The notes under the pieces: generated by a model
Told to the model about the DNA's origin: nothing
Seen by the model: only the letters and a program-made list of their open reading frames with translations
Databases searched by the model: none
Assembly: GCF_027498035.1 (NCBI RefSeq)
Contig: NZ_CP114978.1
Span: 992,001-1,056,000 of the forward strand
From: Pseudoxanthomonas sp.
Lineage (GTDB): Bacteria; Pseudomonadota; Gammaproteobacteria; Xanthomonadales; Xanthomonadaceae
Reading direction: 5' to 3'
Length of the DNA: 64,000 nucleotides
Shown: piece by piece, positions 17,202 through 26,462 of the stretch
Numbering within the stretch: position 1 is the first letter of the stretch
Layout: every line of letters begins with the position of its first letter
Made by a program: the position numbers and the translations under genes

Positions 17202-17873
17202 ATGCCTCCCACGGAAACCGCCATCGACACCACCGCTGAAGACGCCGCCCCCGCCCGCCGGGCCGGCATCTCGCGCCAGGACCTGCTGGCGGCTGCGCTG
17301 CGCCTGGTCGGCCCGCACCGCAGCCTGACCTCGCTGAGCCTGCGTGAAGTGGCCCGCGAGGCCGGCATCGCGCCCAATTCGTTCTATCGCCAGTTCCGTG
17401 ACATGGACGAACTGGCCGTGGCCCTGATCGACCTGGCCGGCCGCTCGCTGCGCCAGATCATCGGCCAGGCCCGCCGCCGCGCGCTGCGCGCGGACAGCAG
17501 CGTGATCCGCCTGTCGGTGGAGACTTTCATGGAGCAGCTGCGCGCCGACGACAAGCTGCTGCACGTCCTGCTGCGCGAAGGCATGGTCGGCTCGGACGCG
17601 TTCAAGGCCGCGGTCGAACGCGAACTGACCTATTTCGAGGATGAGCTGCAGGTGGACCTGGTCCGCCTGGCCGCCGCCGACGGCGCGATCCTGCACGCAC
17701 CTGCGCTGGTATCCAAAGCGATCACGCGCCTGGTGTTCGCCGCCGGCGCCAGTGCCATGGACCTGCCACCCGAACGCGACCCGGAGCTGGTGGACCAGCT
17801 GTCGACGATGCTGCGGATGATCCTGACCGGGTCACGGGCGATGGCCGTACAGGATCCGGCGCCGAAGGCGTAA
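17202..17873 (+). CDS. TetR-family regulator, DesT/FabR type
   Basis: This 223-residue protein has the TetR helix-turn-helix at residues 25-65, with LSLREVAREAGIAPNSFYRQ as the recognition region. A C-terminal ligand domain follows (LRADDKLLHVLLREGMVGS, ERELTYFEDELQVDLVRLA). The RQFRDMDELAVALID pattern and the LIDLAGRSLRQII helix are typical of DesT, which senses the ratio of saturated to unsaturated acyl-CoA. It is divergent from the desaturase operon, as desT is from desCB in Pseudomonas. The gene ends just before a hairpin repeat pair. Confidence 0.88.
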   Translation: MPPTETAIDTTAEDAAPARRAGISRQDLLAAALRLVGPHRSLTSLSLREVAREAGIAPNSFYRQFRDMDELAVALIDLAGRSLRQIIGQARRRALRADSSVIRLSVETFMEQLRADDKLLHVLLREGMVGSDAFKAAVERELTYFEDELQVDLVRLAAADGAILHAPALVSKAITRLVFAAGASAMDLPPERDPELVDQLSTMLRMILTGSRAMAVQDPAPKA

Positions 17874-18001
17874 GCAGCCGCTGCTGCATCACCGATGCGA
17901 GCCCGGCATCCCGCTCGTACGGAAGACCCAATATCGTACGAGCCGCTTCAGCGAGGGCCTTCCCGGCAAAGGCCACATCACCGCTGAAGCGGCTCCCACC
18001 G

Positions 18002-18075
18002 GTAGAGCGGAGCTTGCTCCGCTGGGGCTTTTCTGATGCTTCGACCGAAGTTCAGCCGAGCAAGCTCGGCTCTAC
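18002..18075. repeat. Paired GTAG/CTAC hairpin repeats (REP-like, Stenotrophomonas type)
   Basis: A first hairpin, GTAG + AGCGGAGC-TT-GCTCCGCT, and a second, AGCCGAGC-AA-GCTCGGCT + CTAC, face each other across a 28-base spacer starting GGGGCTTTT. The GTAG signature lies at both outer ends. It sits between the TetR gene and the end of the aidB-like gene (convergent genes). The two stems carry different bases (GGAG versus CGAG) but the same layout. Confidence 0.85.
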
Positions 18076-18090
18076 AGAAGACTGTTGTTC

Positions 18091-19731
18091 CTACGGTAAT
18101 GCCCGCCCGATCAGCATCCCGAAATCCGCGCTGACCGGCAGCGTCCCCATCGCCAGACCATGGGCACCGCCCAACCGCGAACGACAGAACAACTCCGCCG
18201 CCGGGCTGCCTGTGCGCAACAACACGCAGGCCTGCAACAGCAGCGCCAGGCGTTCGACCAGCAGGCGTGATCCGGCTTCAACGGCCTGCCCTTCTGCAAG
18301 CTGCGAAGCGATGGCATCGAACTGGCGGTCGTAGTCGCGATCCAGGCCGCGCGCGGATGCCAGCTCGGCCAGTAACGCTTCGCCGCATTCGGGCTCCCTG
18401 GCCAACGCGCGCAGCACGTCCAGGCACTGGATATTGCCGCTGCCTTCCCAGATGCCATTGAGCGGCGACTGGCGGAACAGGCGCGGCAGGATCGACTCCT
18501 CCACGTAACCAGCACCACCCAGGCACTCCTGCGCCTCGTTGACGAAGGCCGGCGCGCGCCGGCACAGCCAGTACTTGCCGATGGCCGTGGCCACGCGGGC
18601 GAAATCGGCTTCGCGCGGCTGTTGCGGCGAACGGTCCACCGCGCCGGCTACGCGCAGGCACAGGGCCAGCGCAGCCTCCCATTCCAGCGCCAGGTCGGCC
18701 AGTACGTTGCGCATCAACGCGTGTTCGGCCAGCGGCTTGCCAAAGGTGCTGCGGTGGCGCGTGTGGTGCAACGCGTGCGCCAGGGCCATGCGCATCTCGG
18801 CAGTAGCGCCCAGCATGCAATCCAGGCGCGTGAGCATGACCATCTGCAGGATGGTGACCACGCCGCGGCCTTCCTCGCCGATGCGCCGCGCCCAGGTGCC
18901 GGTGAACTCGACTTCGCCCGAGGCGTTGGCCCAGTCGCCCAGCTTGTCCTTGAGCCGCATCAGCCGGAACGCGTTCTTCCCGCCGTCCGGCATCCGGCGC
19001 GGCATCAGGAAACAGGTCAGGCCCGCGGGCGCCTGCGCCAGCACCAACCAGCCATCGGACATCGGCGCGGAAAAGAACCACTTGTGTCCGACCAACGTGT
19101 ATTCGCCGTCGGCCGAAAGCGCCGTGGCGCGGGTGGCATTGCTGCGCACGTCCGAGCCACCCTGCTTCTCGGTCATGCCCATGCCCAGGGTAATGCCAGG
19201 CTTGTCGGCGATGGCGACGTCACGTGGGTCGTAGTGCGGCGCGGCCGCCTTGTCGGCCCATTCACGCAAGGCCGCTTCGCGACGCAACACCGGCACCGCG
19301 GCATGGGTCATGGTCAGCGGGCAGCTGGTGCCGGCTTCGGCCTGGTGGTGCAGGTAGCTGAGCGCGGCACGCGCGACATGGCCGCCTGGCTGCGGAGCGT
19401 GCCAGGACAGGCCCGCGACGCCGGCCTGCTTGGCCGCCTGCATCAGGCGATGGTAGGCAGGATGGAACTCGACCAGATCGATGCGCTGGCCGAAGCGGTC
19501 ATGGGTCTTCAGCCGCGGCTTGTCACGGTTGGCATCGAAGCCGAGTGTGTACAACTCGTCACCCGCCAATGCGCCGTAGCGCGCCAGGGGGTCGAGGAAA
19601 CCGTCTGCGCCTTCGCGGGCGATGCCCTCGCGCAGCACGATATCGTCGGTCCATAGATCGCGCGGACCGAACTCCGGCGGCTGGTTGTCCACCACGTGCG
19701 TTTCGAACGGTGCTGCCTTGCCTGGTTCCAT
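18091..19731 (-). CDS. aidB: AidB-like acyl-CoA dehydrogenase
   Basis: This 546-residue flavoprotein belongs to the acyl-CoA dehydrogenase superfamily, AidB branch. Signatures are GMGMTEKQGGSDVRSN for FAD binding, THAAVPVLRRE, STFGKPLAEHALMRN, and ECLGGAGYVEES near residue 425. E. coli AidB is induced by alkylation stress and binds DNA and FAD; its substrate is unsettled. The start ATG at 19731 has GGAGG eight bases upstream; an upstream in-frame extension of 16 codons is less likely. Length is as in E. coli (541). Confidence 0.9.
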   Translation of the reverse strand: MEPGKAAPFETHVVDNQPPEFGPRDLWTDDIVLREGIAREGADGFLDPLARYGALAGDELYTLGFDANRDKPRLKTHDRFGQRIDLVEFHPAYHRLMQAAKQAGVAGLSWHAPQPGGHVARAALSYLHHQAEAGTSCPLTMTHAAVPVLRREAALREWADKAAAPHYDPRDVAIADKPGITLGMGMTEKQGGSDVRSNATRATALSADGEYTLVGHKWFFSAPMSDGWLVLAQAPAGLTCFLMPRRMPDGGKNAFRLMRLKDKLGDWANASGEVEFTGTWARRIGEEGRGVVTILQMVMLTRLDCMLGATAEMRMALAHALHHTRHRSTFGKPLAEHALMRNVLADLALEWEAALALCLRVAGAVDRSPQQPREADFARVATAIGKYWLCRRAPAFVNEAQECLGGAGYVEESILPRLFRQSPLNGIWEGSGNIQCLDVLRALAREPECGEALLAELASARGLDRDYDRQFDAIASQLAEGQAVEAGSRLLVERLALLLQACVLLRTGSPAAELFCRSRLGGAHGLAMGTLPVSADFGMLIGRALP

Positions 19732-19786
19732 GATGACGTTCCTCCCTGCGCGCATTGTGCCGCAGCGCATGTTGCCCATGCGCCCA

Positions 19787-20344
19787 TCAACTGCCGTGCT
19801 GGAACGTGATCACCTTGACGTCCACATCCACGCACTCCGGGTCCTGGCAGACGCCGTTGATCCAGACCTGACCCGAACCCAGCATCACGCCGTTCTGGCT
19901 GACGAACAGCCGGGCGTAGCGCTGCTCGGCGATTGCCCTGGCCACGGCCGGGGTCACGATGTCGTCGCAATGCTCGACGAAGGCCCTGGCGTTCCTGATC
20001 CGGAGTGTCCCGGTCCTGCCCGTTGCTTCCAGCGGATAGCGCACCAGCGCCGCCACCCCGGAGCAGTCCCCGCCCGCCACCGCCACCTGCAGGCGCTCCA
20101 GCATGGTCCGGTAAGCCAGGTGGCCGCCCAGGACCCTGTCGATGCGCGCGTCCATTGCCGCCACGTCTGCAGGGTCGGCGAGCGCTTCGGGTTCGGCTGC
20201 AGATTGATCCGCAGGTGTCGGCACCGCGACGGGGAGCGACGGTGCGGAAATGAGAGGGGCCTCCGGGGTGTTCTCCCCGGCCCCATCCCGGGCGCAGGCC
20301 GCCAGCGCGATGGCCAGCAGCGTGGGCAACAACAGCGGCTTCAT
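19787..20344 (-). CDS. Putative lipoprotein of unknown function
   Basis: This 185-residue protein starts MKPLLLPTLLAIALAACARD, a lipoprotein signal with the lipobox ALAAC and the cysteine at residue 17. A Pro/Ala-rich linker follows, then a globular part with four cysteines (GGDCSG, EHCDD, GVCQDPEC) that may form disulfides. GSGQVWINGVC-type sequence resembles the end of DUF-type periplasmic proteins, but I cannot assign a family. The ATG at 20344 has GGGAGG seven bases upstream. It lies upstream of and in line with the aidB-like gene, with a 55-base gap. Confidence 0.8.
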   Translation of the reverse strand: MKPLLLPTLLAIALAACARDGAGENTPEAPLISAPSLPVAVPTPADQSAAEPEALADPADVAAMDARIDRVLGGHLAYRTMLERLQVAVAGGDCSGVAALVRYPLEATGRTGTLRIRNARAFVEHCDDIVTPAVARAIAEQRYARLFVSQNGVMLGSGQVWINGVCQDPECVDVDVKVITFQHGS

Positions 20345-20543
20345 CCGGATCCTCCCTGGAGATGATGGCCTGCACCGTGCCCAGCCAGGCGTTGGCATGA
20401 CGCGGTGGCGCGGCGGTCAGGCGGCATGGGGTCAGTCCCATCTTCCGAGACGGACGAACCCGGCAGTGTCGGCCTCCGCACAGCCACGCCCACCCTGCAC
20501 GACTGCGGCGAACGCGCATGACCGCACGCGCCCGGCAGTTCGA

Positions 20544-21905
20544 TCAGCTCACGTAGATCGTCTTGATGTTGGTGAACTCGTGCATGCCGTGGTTGGCCAG
20601 TTCACGGCCGTAGCCAGAGCGCTTGGTACCGCCGAACGGCAGGCGCACATCGCTGCGGACGATGGCGTTCACGAAGGCCGCGCCGCACTGCAGCTGCTGG
20701 GCGATGCGTTCGCCGCGCTTGGCGTCTCCGGTCCACACGCTGCCCCCTAAGCCGAAGCTGGTGTCGTTGGCCACGCGCACGGCTTCGGCTTCGTCCTTGA
20801 CCCGCAGGATGCTGGCGACCGGGCCGAACAGTTCTTCGTCATAGGCCGGCATGCCCGGCCGCACGTTGTCCAGGATCGACGCTGGGTATTCCGCGTAGCC
20901 ATCACCAGGCTTGCCGCCCAGCAACACCTTGGCGCCGTTGGCGACGCTGCCGGCGACCTGCTGGTGCAATTCGTCACGCAGGTCCTGGCGCGCCATCGGT
21001 GCCAGCGTGGTGGCCGCATCGTTCGGATCGCCGGTCTGCAGCTTGCCTGCGGCCTCGACGAAGCGCTGCACGAAGGCATCGGCAATCGCATCGACCACGA
21101 TGAAACGCTTGGCCGCGATGCAGGTCTGGCCTGCGTTGTCGAAGCGCCCCTTCACCGCCGCTGCAACGGTCTTGTCCAGGTCGGCATCGTCCAGCACCAC
21201 AAACGCGTCACTGCCGCCCAGTTCCATCACGCACTTCTTCAGCACGCTGCCAGCGGTGGCAGCAATCGACTTGCCGGCGCGTTCGGAACCGGTCAGCGTG
21301 ATCGCGGCAATGCGCGGGTCCTTGATGACCGCGGCGGCCTGGTCGTTATCGATATGCAGCACGCCGAACACGCCTTCCGGCACGCCACCTTCGCGCAGCG
21401 CATCAGCGATGGCATCAGCACAGCGCGGCACGTTGGTCGCGTGCTTGAGCAACACGGTGTTGCCCACCATCAGGGTCGGTGCCAGGAAACGGAACACCTG
21501 CCAGATCGGGAAATTCCACGGCATCACGGCGAACACGCAGCCGATCGGCTCGTAGCGCACGTAACTGGACTGCGCCTCGGTCTTGATGGCTTCGTGCTGC
21601 AGATACCTGGCGGCGTTGTCGGCGTAGAAGTCGCAGGCATCGGCGCACTTGTCGATCTCGGCCAGCGCCTCCTTCTTCAACTTGCCCATCTCGGCGGTCA
21701 TGGCCTGCTGGATGGACTCGCGCCGGGCACGCAACGCCTGGCCGACGTTGCGCAGCACCACGCTGCGCGCGTCCAGCGGCCGCTGCGCCCATTCCGGGAA
21801 GGCCACCTGTGCGGCGTGCAGGGCGGCCTCGACGGCGTTGGCGCCCATCAGCGCCTGGCGGTGTTCGACCTGGCCGGTGGCGGGGTTGGGAATCTCAGTG
21901 ATCAT
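20544..21905 (-). CDS. NAD(P)-dependent succinate-semialdehyde dehydrogenase
   Basis: This 453-residue aldehyde dehydrogenase has catalytic residues Asn131 (PWNF), Lys154, Glu228 (MELGGSD) and Cys262 (GQTCIAAKR). The PWNFPIWQVFRFLAPTLMVG block and length match the Sad/GabD-like branch that oxidises succinate semialdehyde to succinate. The ATG at 21905 has GGAG six bases upstream. The gene stands alone. With the transaminases at 30.8 and 55 kb it could complete GABA catabolism, though it is not in their operons. Confidence 0.88.
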   Translation of the reverse strand: MITEIPNPATGQVEHRQALMGANAVEAALHAAQVAFPEWAQRPLDARSVVLRNVGQALRARRESIQQAMTAEMGKLKKEALAEIDKCADACDFYADNAARYLQHEAIKTEAQSSYVRYEPIGCVFAVMPWNFPIWQVFRFLAPTLMVGNTVLLKHATNVPRCADAIADALREGGVPEGVFGVLHIDNDQAAAVIKDPRIAAITLTGSERAGKSIAATAGSVLKKCVMELGGSDAFVVLDDADLDKTVAAAVKGRFDNAGQTCIAAKRFIVVDAIADAFVQRFVEAAGKLQTGDPNDAATTLAPMARQDLRDELHQQVAGSVANGAKVLLGGKPGDGYAEYPASILDNVRPGMPAYDEELFGPVASILRVKDEAEAVRVANDTSFGLGGSVWTGDAKRGERIAQQLQCGAAFVNAIVRSDVRLPFGGTKRSGYGRELANHGMHEFTNIKTIYVS

Positions 21906-22012
21906 GGGTGTCTCCACATGCTTGAAATGCAGGCCGCCATGATCCTCCTGGCGCCGTGACCGAGCCGTGCGCGGGCTTCTGGACCTTGCCGCGAACGCAG
22001 CAAAACCGCGGT

Positions 22013-23563
22013 TCAGCGGCGCGCGCTGTCCCGCTGGGCGGAAACAGCGCCCGGCGGCGGCGCGTCCTGCCAGCCCAGGCCCAGGCTCTTCTGCAGGGCG
22101 ACGTAGTCCACGACCAGCTGCAGCTGCGCCTGCGCGGCGCTGTCCTGTGCAGTGAGCTGCTGGCGCTGCACATCCAGCAGATCGATCAACGAAGACGCAC
22201 CGGCGTCGCGGCGCTGCTGCATCAAGGTGGCCGCCCGATCCGCCGAAGCCTGCGCCTGGGTGGCGACCAGCACCTGCCTGCGCGCCGAGCCGAAGTTGGA
22301 CAGTGCGGTGTTGGCATCCTGCAAGGCAGCCAGCACGGTCTGTTCGTAGGACGCGGCGCGGCCTTCGGTGCCAGCGCGGGCCTGCGCCACCTGCGCGCGG
22401 ATGCGGCCGAAATCCAGGATCGACCAGCGCAGCACCGGCGCCAGCACGGTCGCCGCCGACCCGGCGCCCAGGTCACCGGGCGAGGTCGCGACCGAGGCCA
22501 GGCTGCCGTACAGCGTGACCTGCGGGAAATACGCCGACAGCGCTTCGCCGATCTGCGCGTTGGCGCCAGCCAGTTCGCGCTCGGCCTGGCGCACGTCGGG
22601 GCGACGGCGGATCACCGAAGCCGGGTCGTCCACCTTCACTTCGGCCGGCAATGACGGCAGCGGTGCGACCGAAGCCAGGCGCGCGTCCAGCGCACCAGGC
22701 GCCTGGCCGATCATCAATGCCAGCTGGTCCAGCGCTTCGTCGCGCCGGGCTTCCAACGGCAGCAGCAGCGCCTGCTGCTGTTGCAACTGGCCGCGCACGC
22801 GTTCGACCTGCAGGTCCGAAGCCGCGCCACGGCTGCGACGCTGCGTGGTCAGGTCCAGGATCTGCTGCGCGGCCTGGAGGCTGTGCCCGGCGATGACGAT
22901 GCGCGCCTGCAGGCCACGATAGTTCGCGTAGACCTGGCCGATCTCGGCCGCCAGGCGCACCTGCGCGTCGGCCAGCTGCGCCTGCGCCGATTCGGCCTGC
23001 GCCGCGGCGCCTTCCAGCGCCCGGCGGCGACGGCCGAAGAAGTCCAGTTCCCAGCTGGCGTCGAAACCGGCCACGTACAGGTTGGAATCCATGTCCAGGT
23101 CCTGGGTCGCCTGGCGGATGGCGGTCCCCGTGGCCGGATCGGTGGCCTGGGCAATGCCCTCGCCCGCATCGCGGATGCCGTCCTTGACCGAGTCCGGCGC
23201 TTCCACGCGCGCATACGCGCCCAACGCGCCGACCTGCGGCAGGCGCTCGGCGCGACGCTGTGCGGACAGGCCACGGGCCGCGCGCACCTTGGCTTCGGCC
23301 GCGCGCAGGTCGGGGCTCTGCGCGAGCGCGGTGTCGATCAGCCAGGTCAACTGCGGGTCGTCGAGTTCGCGCCACCACTGGCTGGGCGGCGGTACGTCGA
23401 CCACGCCGGCATTGGCCGCGCGATGCAGCTGGGTCGCGTTGACTGCATCGGGCGCGACATCGGGGCGCACGTAGTCCGGCCCCAGCGCGCAGCCGGCCAG
23501 CAGCAGCGGGATCAATGCGGCCAGCGCAGGACGCGCGCGGCGCGGAAAATCAATGCATCGCAA
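22013..23563 (-). CDS. Outer-membrane efflux lipoprotein (NodT/TolC-like) of the Emr pump
   Basis: This 516-residue protein has a lipoprotein signal with the lipobox LLAGC (Cys25), followed by GPDYVRPD, the family's conserved N-terminus. Two outer-membrane-efflux repeats of long coiled-coil helices follow (about 65-270 and 280-490), including PASVIRRRPDVRQAERELAG. It would form the trimeric exit duct for the EmrAB-type pump. Its start overlaps the end of the transporter gene by 14 bases. It is the third gene of the operon emrA-emrB-outer membrane factor. Confidence 0.9.
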   Translation of the reverse strand: MRCIDFPRRARPALAALIPLLLAGCALGPDYVRPDVAPDAVNATQLHRAANAGVVDVPPPSQWWRELDDPQLTWLIDTALAQSPDLRAAEAKVRAARGLSAQRRAERLPQVGALGAYARVEAPDSVKDGIRDAGEGIAQATDPATGTAIRQATQDLDMDSNLYVAGFDASWELDFFGRRRRALEGAAAQAESAQAQLADAQVRLAAEIGQVYANYRGLQARIVIAGHSLQAAQQILDLTTQRRSRGAASDLQVERVRGQLQQQQALLLPLEARRDEALDQLALMIGQAPGALDARLASVAPLPSLPAEVKVDDPASVIRRRPDVRQAERELAGANAQIGEALSAYFPQVTLYGSLASVATSPGDLGAGSAATVLAPVLRWSILDFGRIRAQVAQARAGTEGRAASYEQTVLAALQDANTALSNFGSARRQVLVATQAQASADRAATLMQQRRDAGASSLIDLLDVQRQQLTAQDSAAQAQLQLVVDYVALQKSLGLGWQDAPPPGAVSAQRDSARR

Positions 23564-25130
23564 GCGGCACCCCTTTCGGCAAAGGCTTGAGCAGGAAGGC
23601 CAGCGGGATCGAGCAGGCCACCACTACCCCGAAGATCCAGAACAGGTCGTTATAGGTCATCACCAGCGCCTGCAACTGGACGATGCGGGCCAGCGCGCCA
23701 ACCGCCTGCAAGGCGCTGTCCGCGCCACTGCCCTGCAGTGCACCGGCCAGGCCATGGACGAAGTCCTGGCCCATCGGCGAATTGGCCGTGGTCGCACTGC
23801 CCAGCACTTCGACGTGATAGGTCAGGCGGCGCTCCTGGAAGGTGGAGATCATCGCCAGCCCGATCGAGCCGCCCAGATTTCGCGCGGCGTTGAACAGGCC
23901 CGACGCATCGCCGGCCAGGTGCTTGGGCACCGAGCTGATCGCCGCCTGGTTGAGCGACATCATCGCCAGCGCCAGGCCAACGCCCTGCAGCAGCTGGCCG
24001 GCGACGAACGAGGCGCCCACGCTGGTCGAGGTCAGGTCCATGTTGATGAAGCAGGCAATGCCGAAGCACAGCAGGCCGCTGACCACCAGGATGCGCACGT
24101 CCACCGTTTCCAGCAGCTTGGGCATGAACGGCATCACCAGCACCGTCGGGATGCCCTGCAGCAGCAGCACGTAACCGGACTGCTCGGTGTTGTAGCCGGA
24201 CACCATCGCCAGGAACTGCGGGATCATGTACATCACGCCGAACAGGATCATGCCCACGGCGAGCATCATCATGAACACCGCGCCGAAGCTGCGGTTGAGC
24301 AGCACCTTGAGCTGGATCACCGGTTCACGGCTGAAGAACTGCGAGAGCAGCAGCGCAGCGAAACCCGCGGCCGAGACCAACGACAGCACGATGATGAATT
24401 CCGATTCGAACCAGCGTTCGCGCTGGCCTTCTTCCAGCACCACCGTCAGTCCACCCAACCCGGCGGTCAGGCCGAAGATGCCCAGCCAGTCGGCCAGCAG
24501 CAGCCCGCCCCAGTCGGCCTTCTCGTGCTGCAGGCCCAGCAACAACAGCGCCAGCAGGCCGATGCACACCGGCACGTTGAGGAAGAATGCGTAATGCCAG
24601 CTGACGTTCTCGGTCAGCCAGCCACCAAGCAGCGGGCCGATCACCGGCCCCATGATCACGGTCATGCCGAACAGCGCCGTGCCCATCATCTGCTGCGCCG
24701 GTGGCAGCCGCGTGGCGACGATGGTCAACGCCGTGGGAATCAGTGCGCCGCCGGCAAAACCCTGCCCGATGCGGCCGACGATCATCATCGGTAGCGAGGT
24801 CGACAACCCGCACATCACCGAGAACGCAGTGAACAACACCGCGCAGATCACCAGGAAATTACGCAGGCCCAGGGTCCGCACGAACCAGCCGGTGAGCGGG
24901 ATCATGATGATCTCGCTGACCAGGTAGGCCGTGGAAATCCAGGTGCCCTCGGTACCGCTGGCGCCGACTTCGCCCTGGATCGTGGGCAGCGCGGCATTGA
25001 CGATGGAAATATCCAGCGTCGCCATGAACGAACCGATGGTGCCGGCAGCCACGGCCAGCCAGGCGCCGGCATCGGCCTTCTGCGACACCGCTGCCTGGGT
25101 GCCGCCCGCATTGGCGCCGGTGGCGCTCAC
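23550..25130 (-). CDS. emrB: DHA2-family drug efflux permease, EmrB type
   Basis: This 526-residue major facilitator has 14 predicted transmembrane helices. Helix 1 contains the DHA2 motif GSFMATLDISIVNAALPTI, motif A is replaced by the usual IPLTGWFVRTLGLR, and motif C is present as GMTVIMGPVIGPLLGGWL. It would export hydrophobic compounds by proton antiport through EmrA and the outer-membrane factor. The start overlaps the emrA stop as ATGA. Substrate range cannot be read from sequence. Confidence 0.92.
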   Translation of the reverse strand: MSATGANAGGTQAAVSQKADAGAWLAVAAGTIGSFMATLDISIVNAALPTIQGEVGASGTEGTWISTAYLVSEIIMIPLTGWFVRTLGLRNFLVICAVLFTAFSVMCGLSTSLPMMIVGRIGQGFAGGALIPTALTIVATRLPPAQQMMGTALFGMTVIMGPVIGPLLGGWLTENVSWHYAFFLNVPVCIGLLALLLLGLQHEKADWGGLLLADWLGIFGLTAGLGGLTVVLEEGQRERWFESEFIIVLSLVSAAGFAALLLSQFFSREPVIQLKVLLNRSFGAVFMMMLAVGMILFGVMYMIPQFLAMVSGYNTEQSGYVLLLQGIPTVLVMPFMPKLLETVDVRILVVSGLLCFGIACFINMDLTSTSVGASFVAGQLLQGVGLALAMMSLNQAAISSVPKHLAGDASGLFNAARNLGGSIGLAMISTFQERRLTYHVEVLGSATTANSPMGQDFVHGLAGALQGSGADSALQAVGALARIVQLQALVMTYNDLFWIFGVVVACSIPLAFLLKPLPKGVPLAMH

Positions 25131-26323
25131 GGGCGTGCCGGTGCCTTGTCGCCCTGGTGGTCCGCTTCGTCCTGGGTCTTGTCCTTGGCATCCCTGGCCG
25201 ACCGCGTATCGACCGTGGCGGTCACCGACATGCCTGGCACCAGCACCTTGCGCGCTTCGGCGCCGGCATCGACGCGGATGCGCACCGGCACGCGCTGCAC
25301 GACCTTGGTGAAGTTGCCGGTGGCGTTCTCCGGCGGCAGCAACGCGAACTGCGAACCGGTGCCGGGTGACAGGCTTTCGACATGGCCATGCAGGGTCACG
25401 CCGGACAGCGCATCGACTTCGATCTCCACCGGCTGGCCTTCGCGCATCAGGCCGACCTGGGTTTCCTTGAAGTTGGCCGTCAGGTACAGCGCATCGACCG
25501 GCACGATGGTCATCGTGCGCGTACCGGCGCTGAGGAACTGGCCGACTTGCACGGTCTTGTCGCCCAGGCGCCCGGCGATGGCCGCCTTCAGGTGGGTGTC
25601 TTCCATCGCCACCTGGGCCTGGTCGACATTGGCCTGGGCCTGCTTGAGGCCCGCCTGCGCCTGCTCCAACTGCGCTTCGCCAGCGGCAATCTGGCTGTCG
25701 GCACCGTTGACCTGCGCCAACGCCGCGTCGTACTGGGCCTTGGCCTGGTCGCGCTGCTGGTGCAGTTGTTCCTGGTGTTCGTGGGTGTCCGCACCGGACG
25801 CGGCCAGCGGTGCGAAGCGCGCGACTTCGGCATTGGCGAACTTGAGCTGCGCCGCGGCCGAGACCACCTGCGTGTGCGACTGCACCGATTGCGCGCGATA
25901 GCCATCCACAGCCGCCTGCGCAGCCACGATATCGGCCTGGCGCACGGCTACGGCGGCCTGCGCCTGCTCCAGCTGGGCGCGGTACGTGCGGTCATCGATC
26001 TGCAGCAACGGCTGCCCGACCTTGACCCAGGCGTGGTCGCTCACATAAACGGCGGTGACGTAGCCATTGACGCGTGGCGCGACCGCGACCGAATCAGCCT
26101 GCAGGTAGGCGTCGTTGGTTTCCTGCAGGTAACGCCCGACCAACAGGTGGTGGACCAGCCACACGATGAAGATCAGCACGGCCAGCAGGCCGATCACGAT
26201 CAGCGTCCATTTCACTTTCGGGTTTTTCAGCGGCGATGGCTTCTTGTCATCGCCTTGTCCGTTGTCCTGCCCGGGGTCGCGCGCATCATCGTTGCGGCGG
26301 TCATCGTCGTCGTGGCTGCTCAA
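25127..26323 (-). CDS. emrA: Membrane fusion protein, EmrA type
   Basis: This 398-residue HlyD-family adaptor has a charged cytoplasmic start (MSSHDDDDRR) and one transmembrane helix at about 39-61 (WTLIVIGLLAVLIFIVWLVH). The biotinyl-lipoyl motif NDAYLQADSVAVAPRVNGYV follows, then a long coiled-coil hairpin (about 115-235) and the second lipoyl/barrel domains. It links the inner-membrane EmrB to the outer-membrane factor. It is the first gene of the operon, and a palindrome about 105 bases upstream marks a likely operator. Confidence 0.92.
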   Translation of the reverse strand: MSSHDDDDRRNDDARDPGQDNGQGDDKKPSPLKNPKVKWTLIVIGLLAVLIFIVWLVHHLLVGRYLQETNDAYLQADSVAVAPRVNGYVTAVYVSDHAWVKVGQPLLQIDDRTYRAQLEQAQAAVAVRQADIVAAQAAVDGYRAQSVQSHTQVVSAAAQLKFANAEVARFAPLAASGADTHEHQEQLHQQRDQAKAQYDAALAQVNGADSQIAAGEAQLEQAQAGLKQAQANVDQAQVAMEDTHLKAAIAGRLGDKTVQVGQFLSAGTRTMTIVPVDALYLTANFKETQVGLMREGQPVEIEVDALSGVTLHGHVESLSPGTGSQFALLPPENATGNFTKVVQRVPVRIRVDAGAEARKVLVPGMSVTATVDTRSARDAKDKTQDEADHQGDKAPARP

Positions 26324-26428
26324 GGTCGCGAATCCTGCAGGAGAAAGGTGCCCATGCCGCCCGCCTGTTCCCAGCGCCGGTCGACATGCCTATCGGCCAC
26401 CGGAGGTCAGATCACGATGGCCACATCA

Positions 26429-26444
26429 GTTTCATAAGTGAAAC
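26429..26444. promoter_or_regulatory. Palindrome upstream of the emr operon
   Basis: GTTTCA-TAAG-TGAAAC is a perfect 6-bp dyad with a four-base spacer, 105 bases before emrA and 19 bases beyond the potI stop. It is AT-rich in a GC-rich context. It could be an operator for a MarR- or TetR-type repressor; no such regulator gene is adjacent. Confidence 0.5.
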
Positions 26445-26462
26445 CCGAGGTCCCACTTCCTG

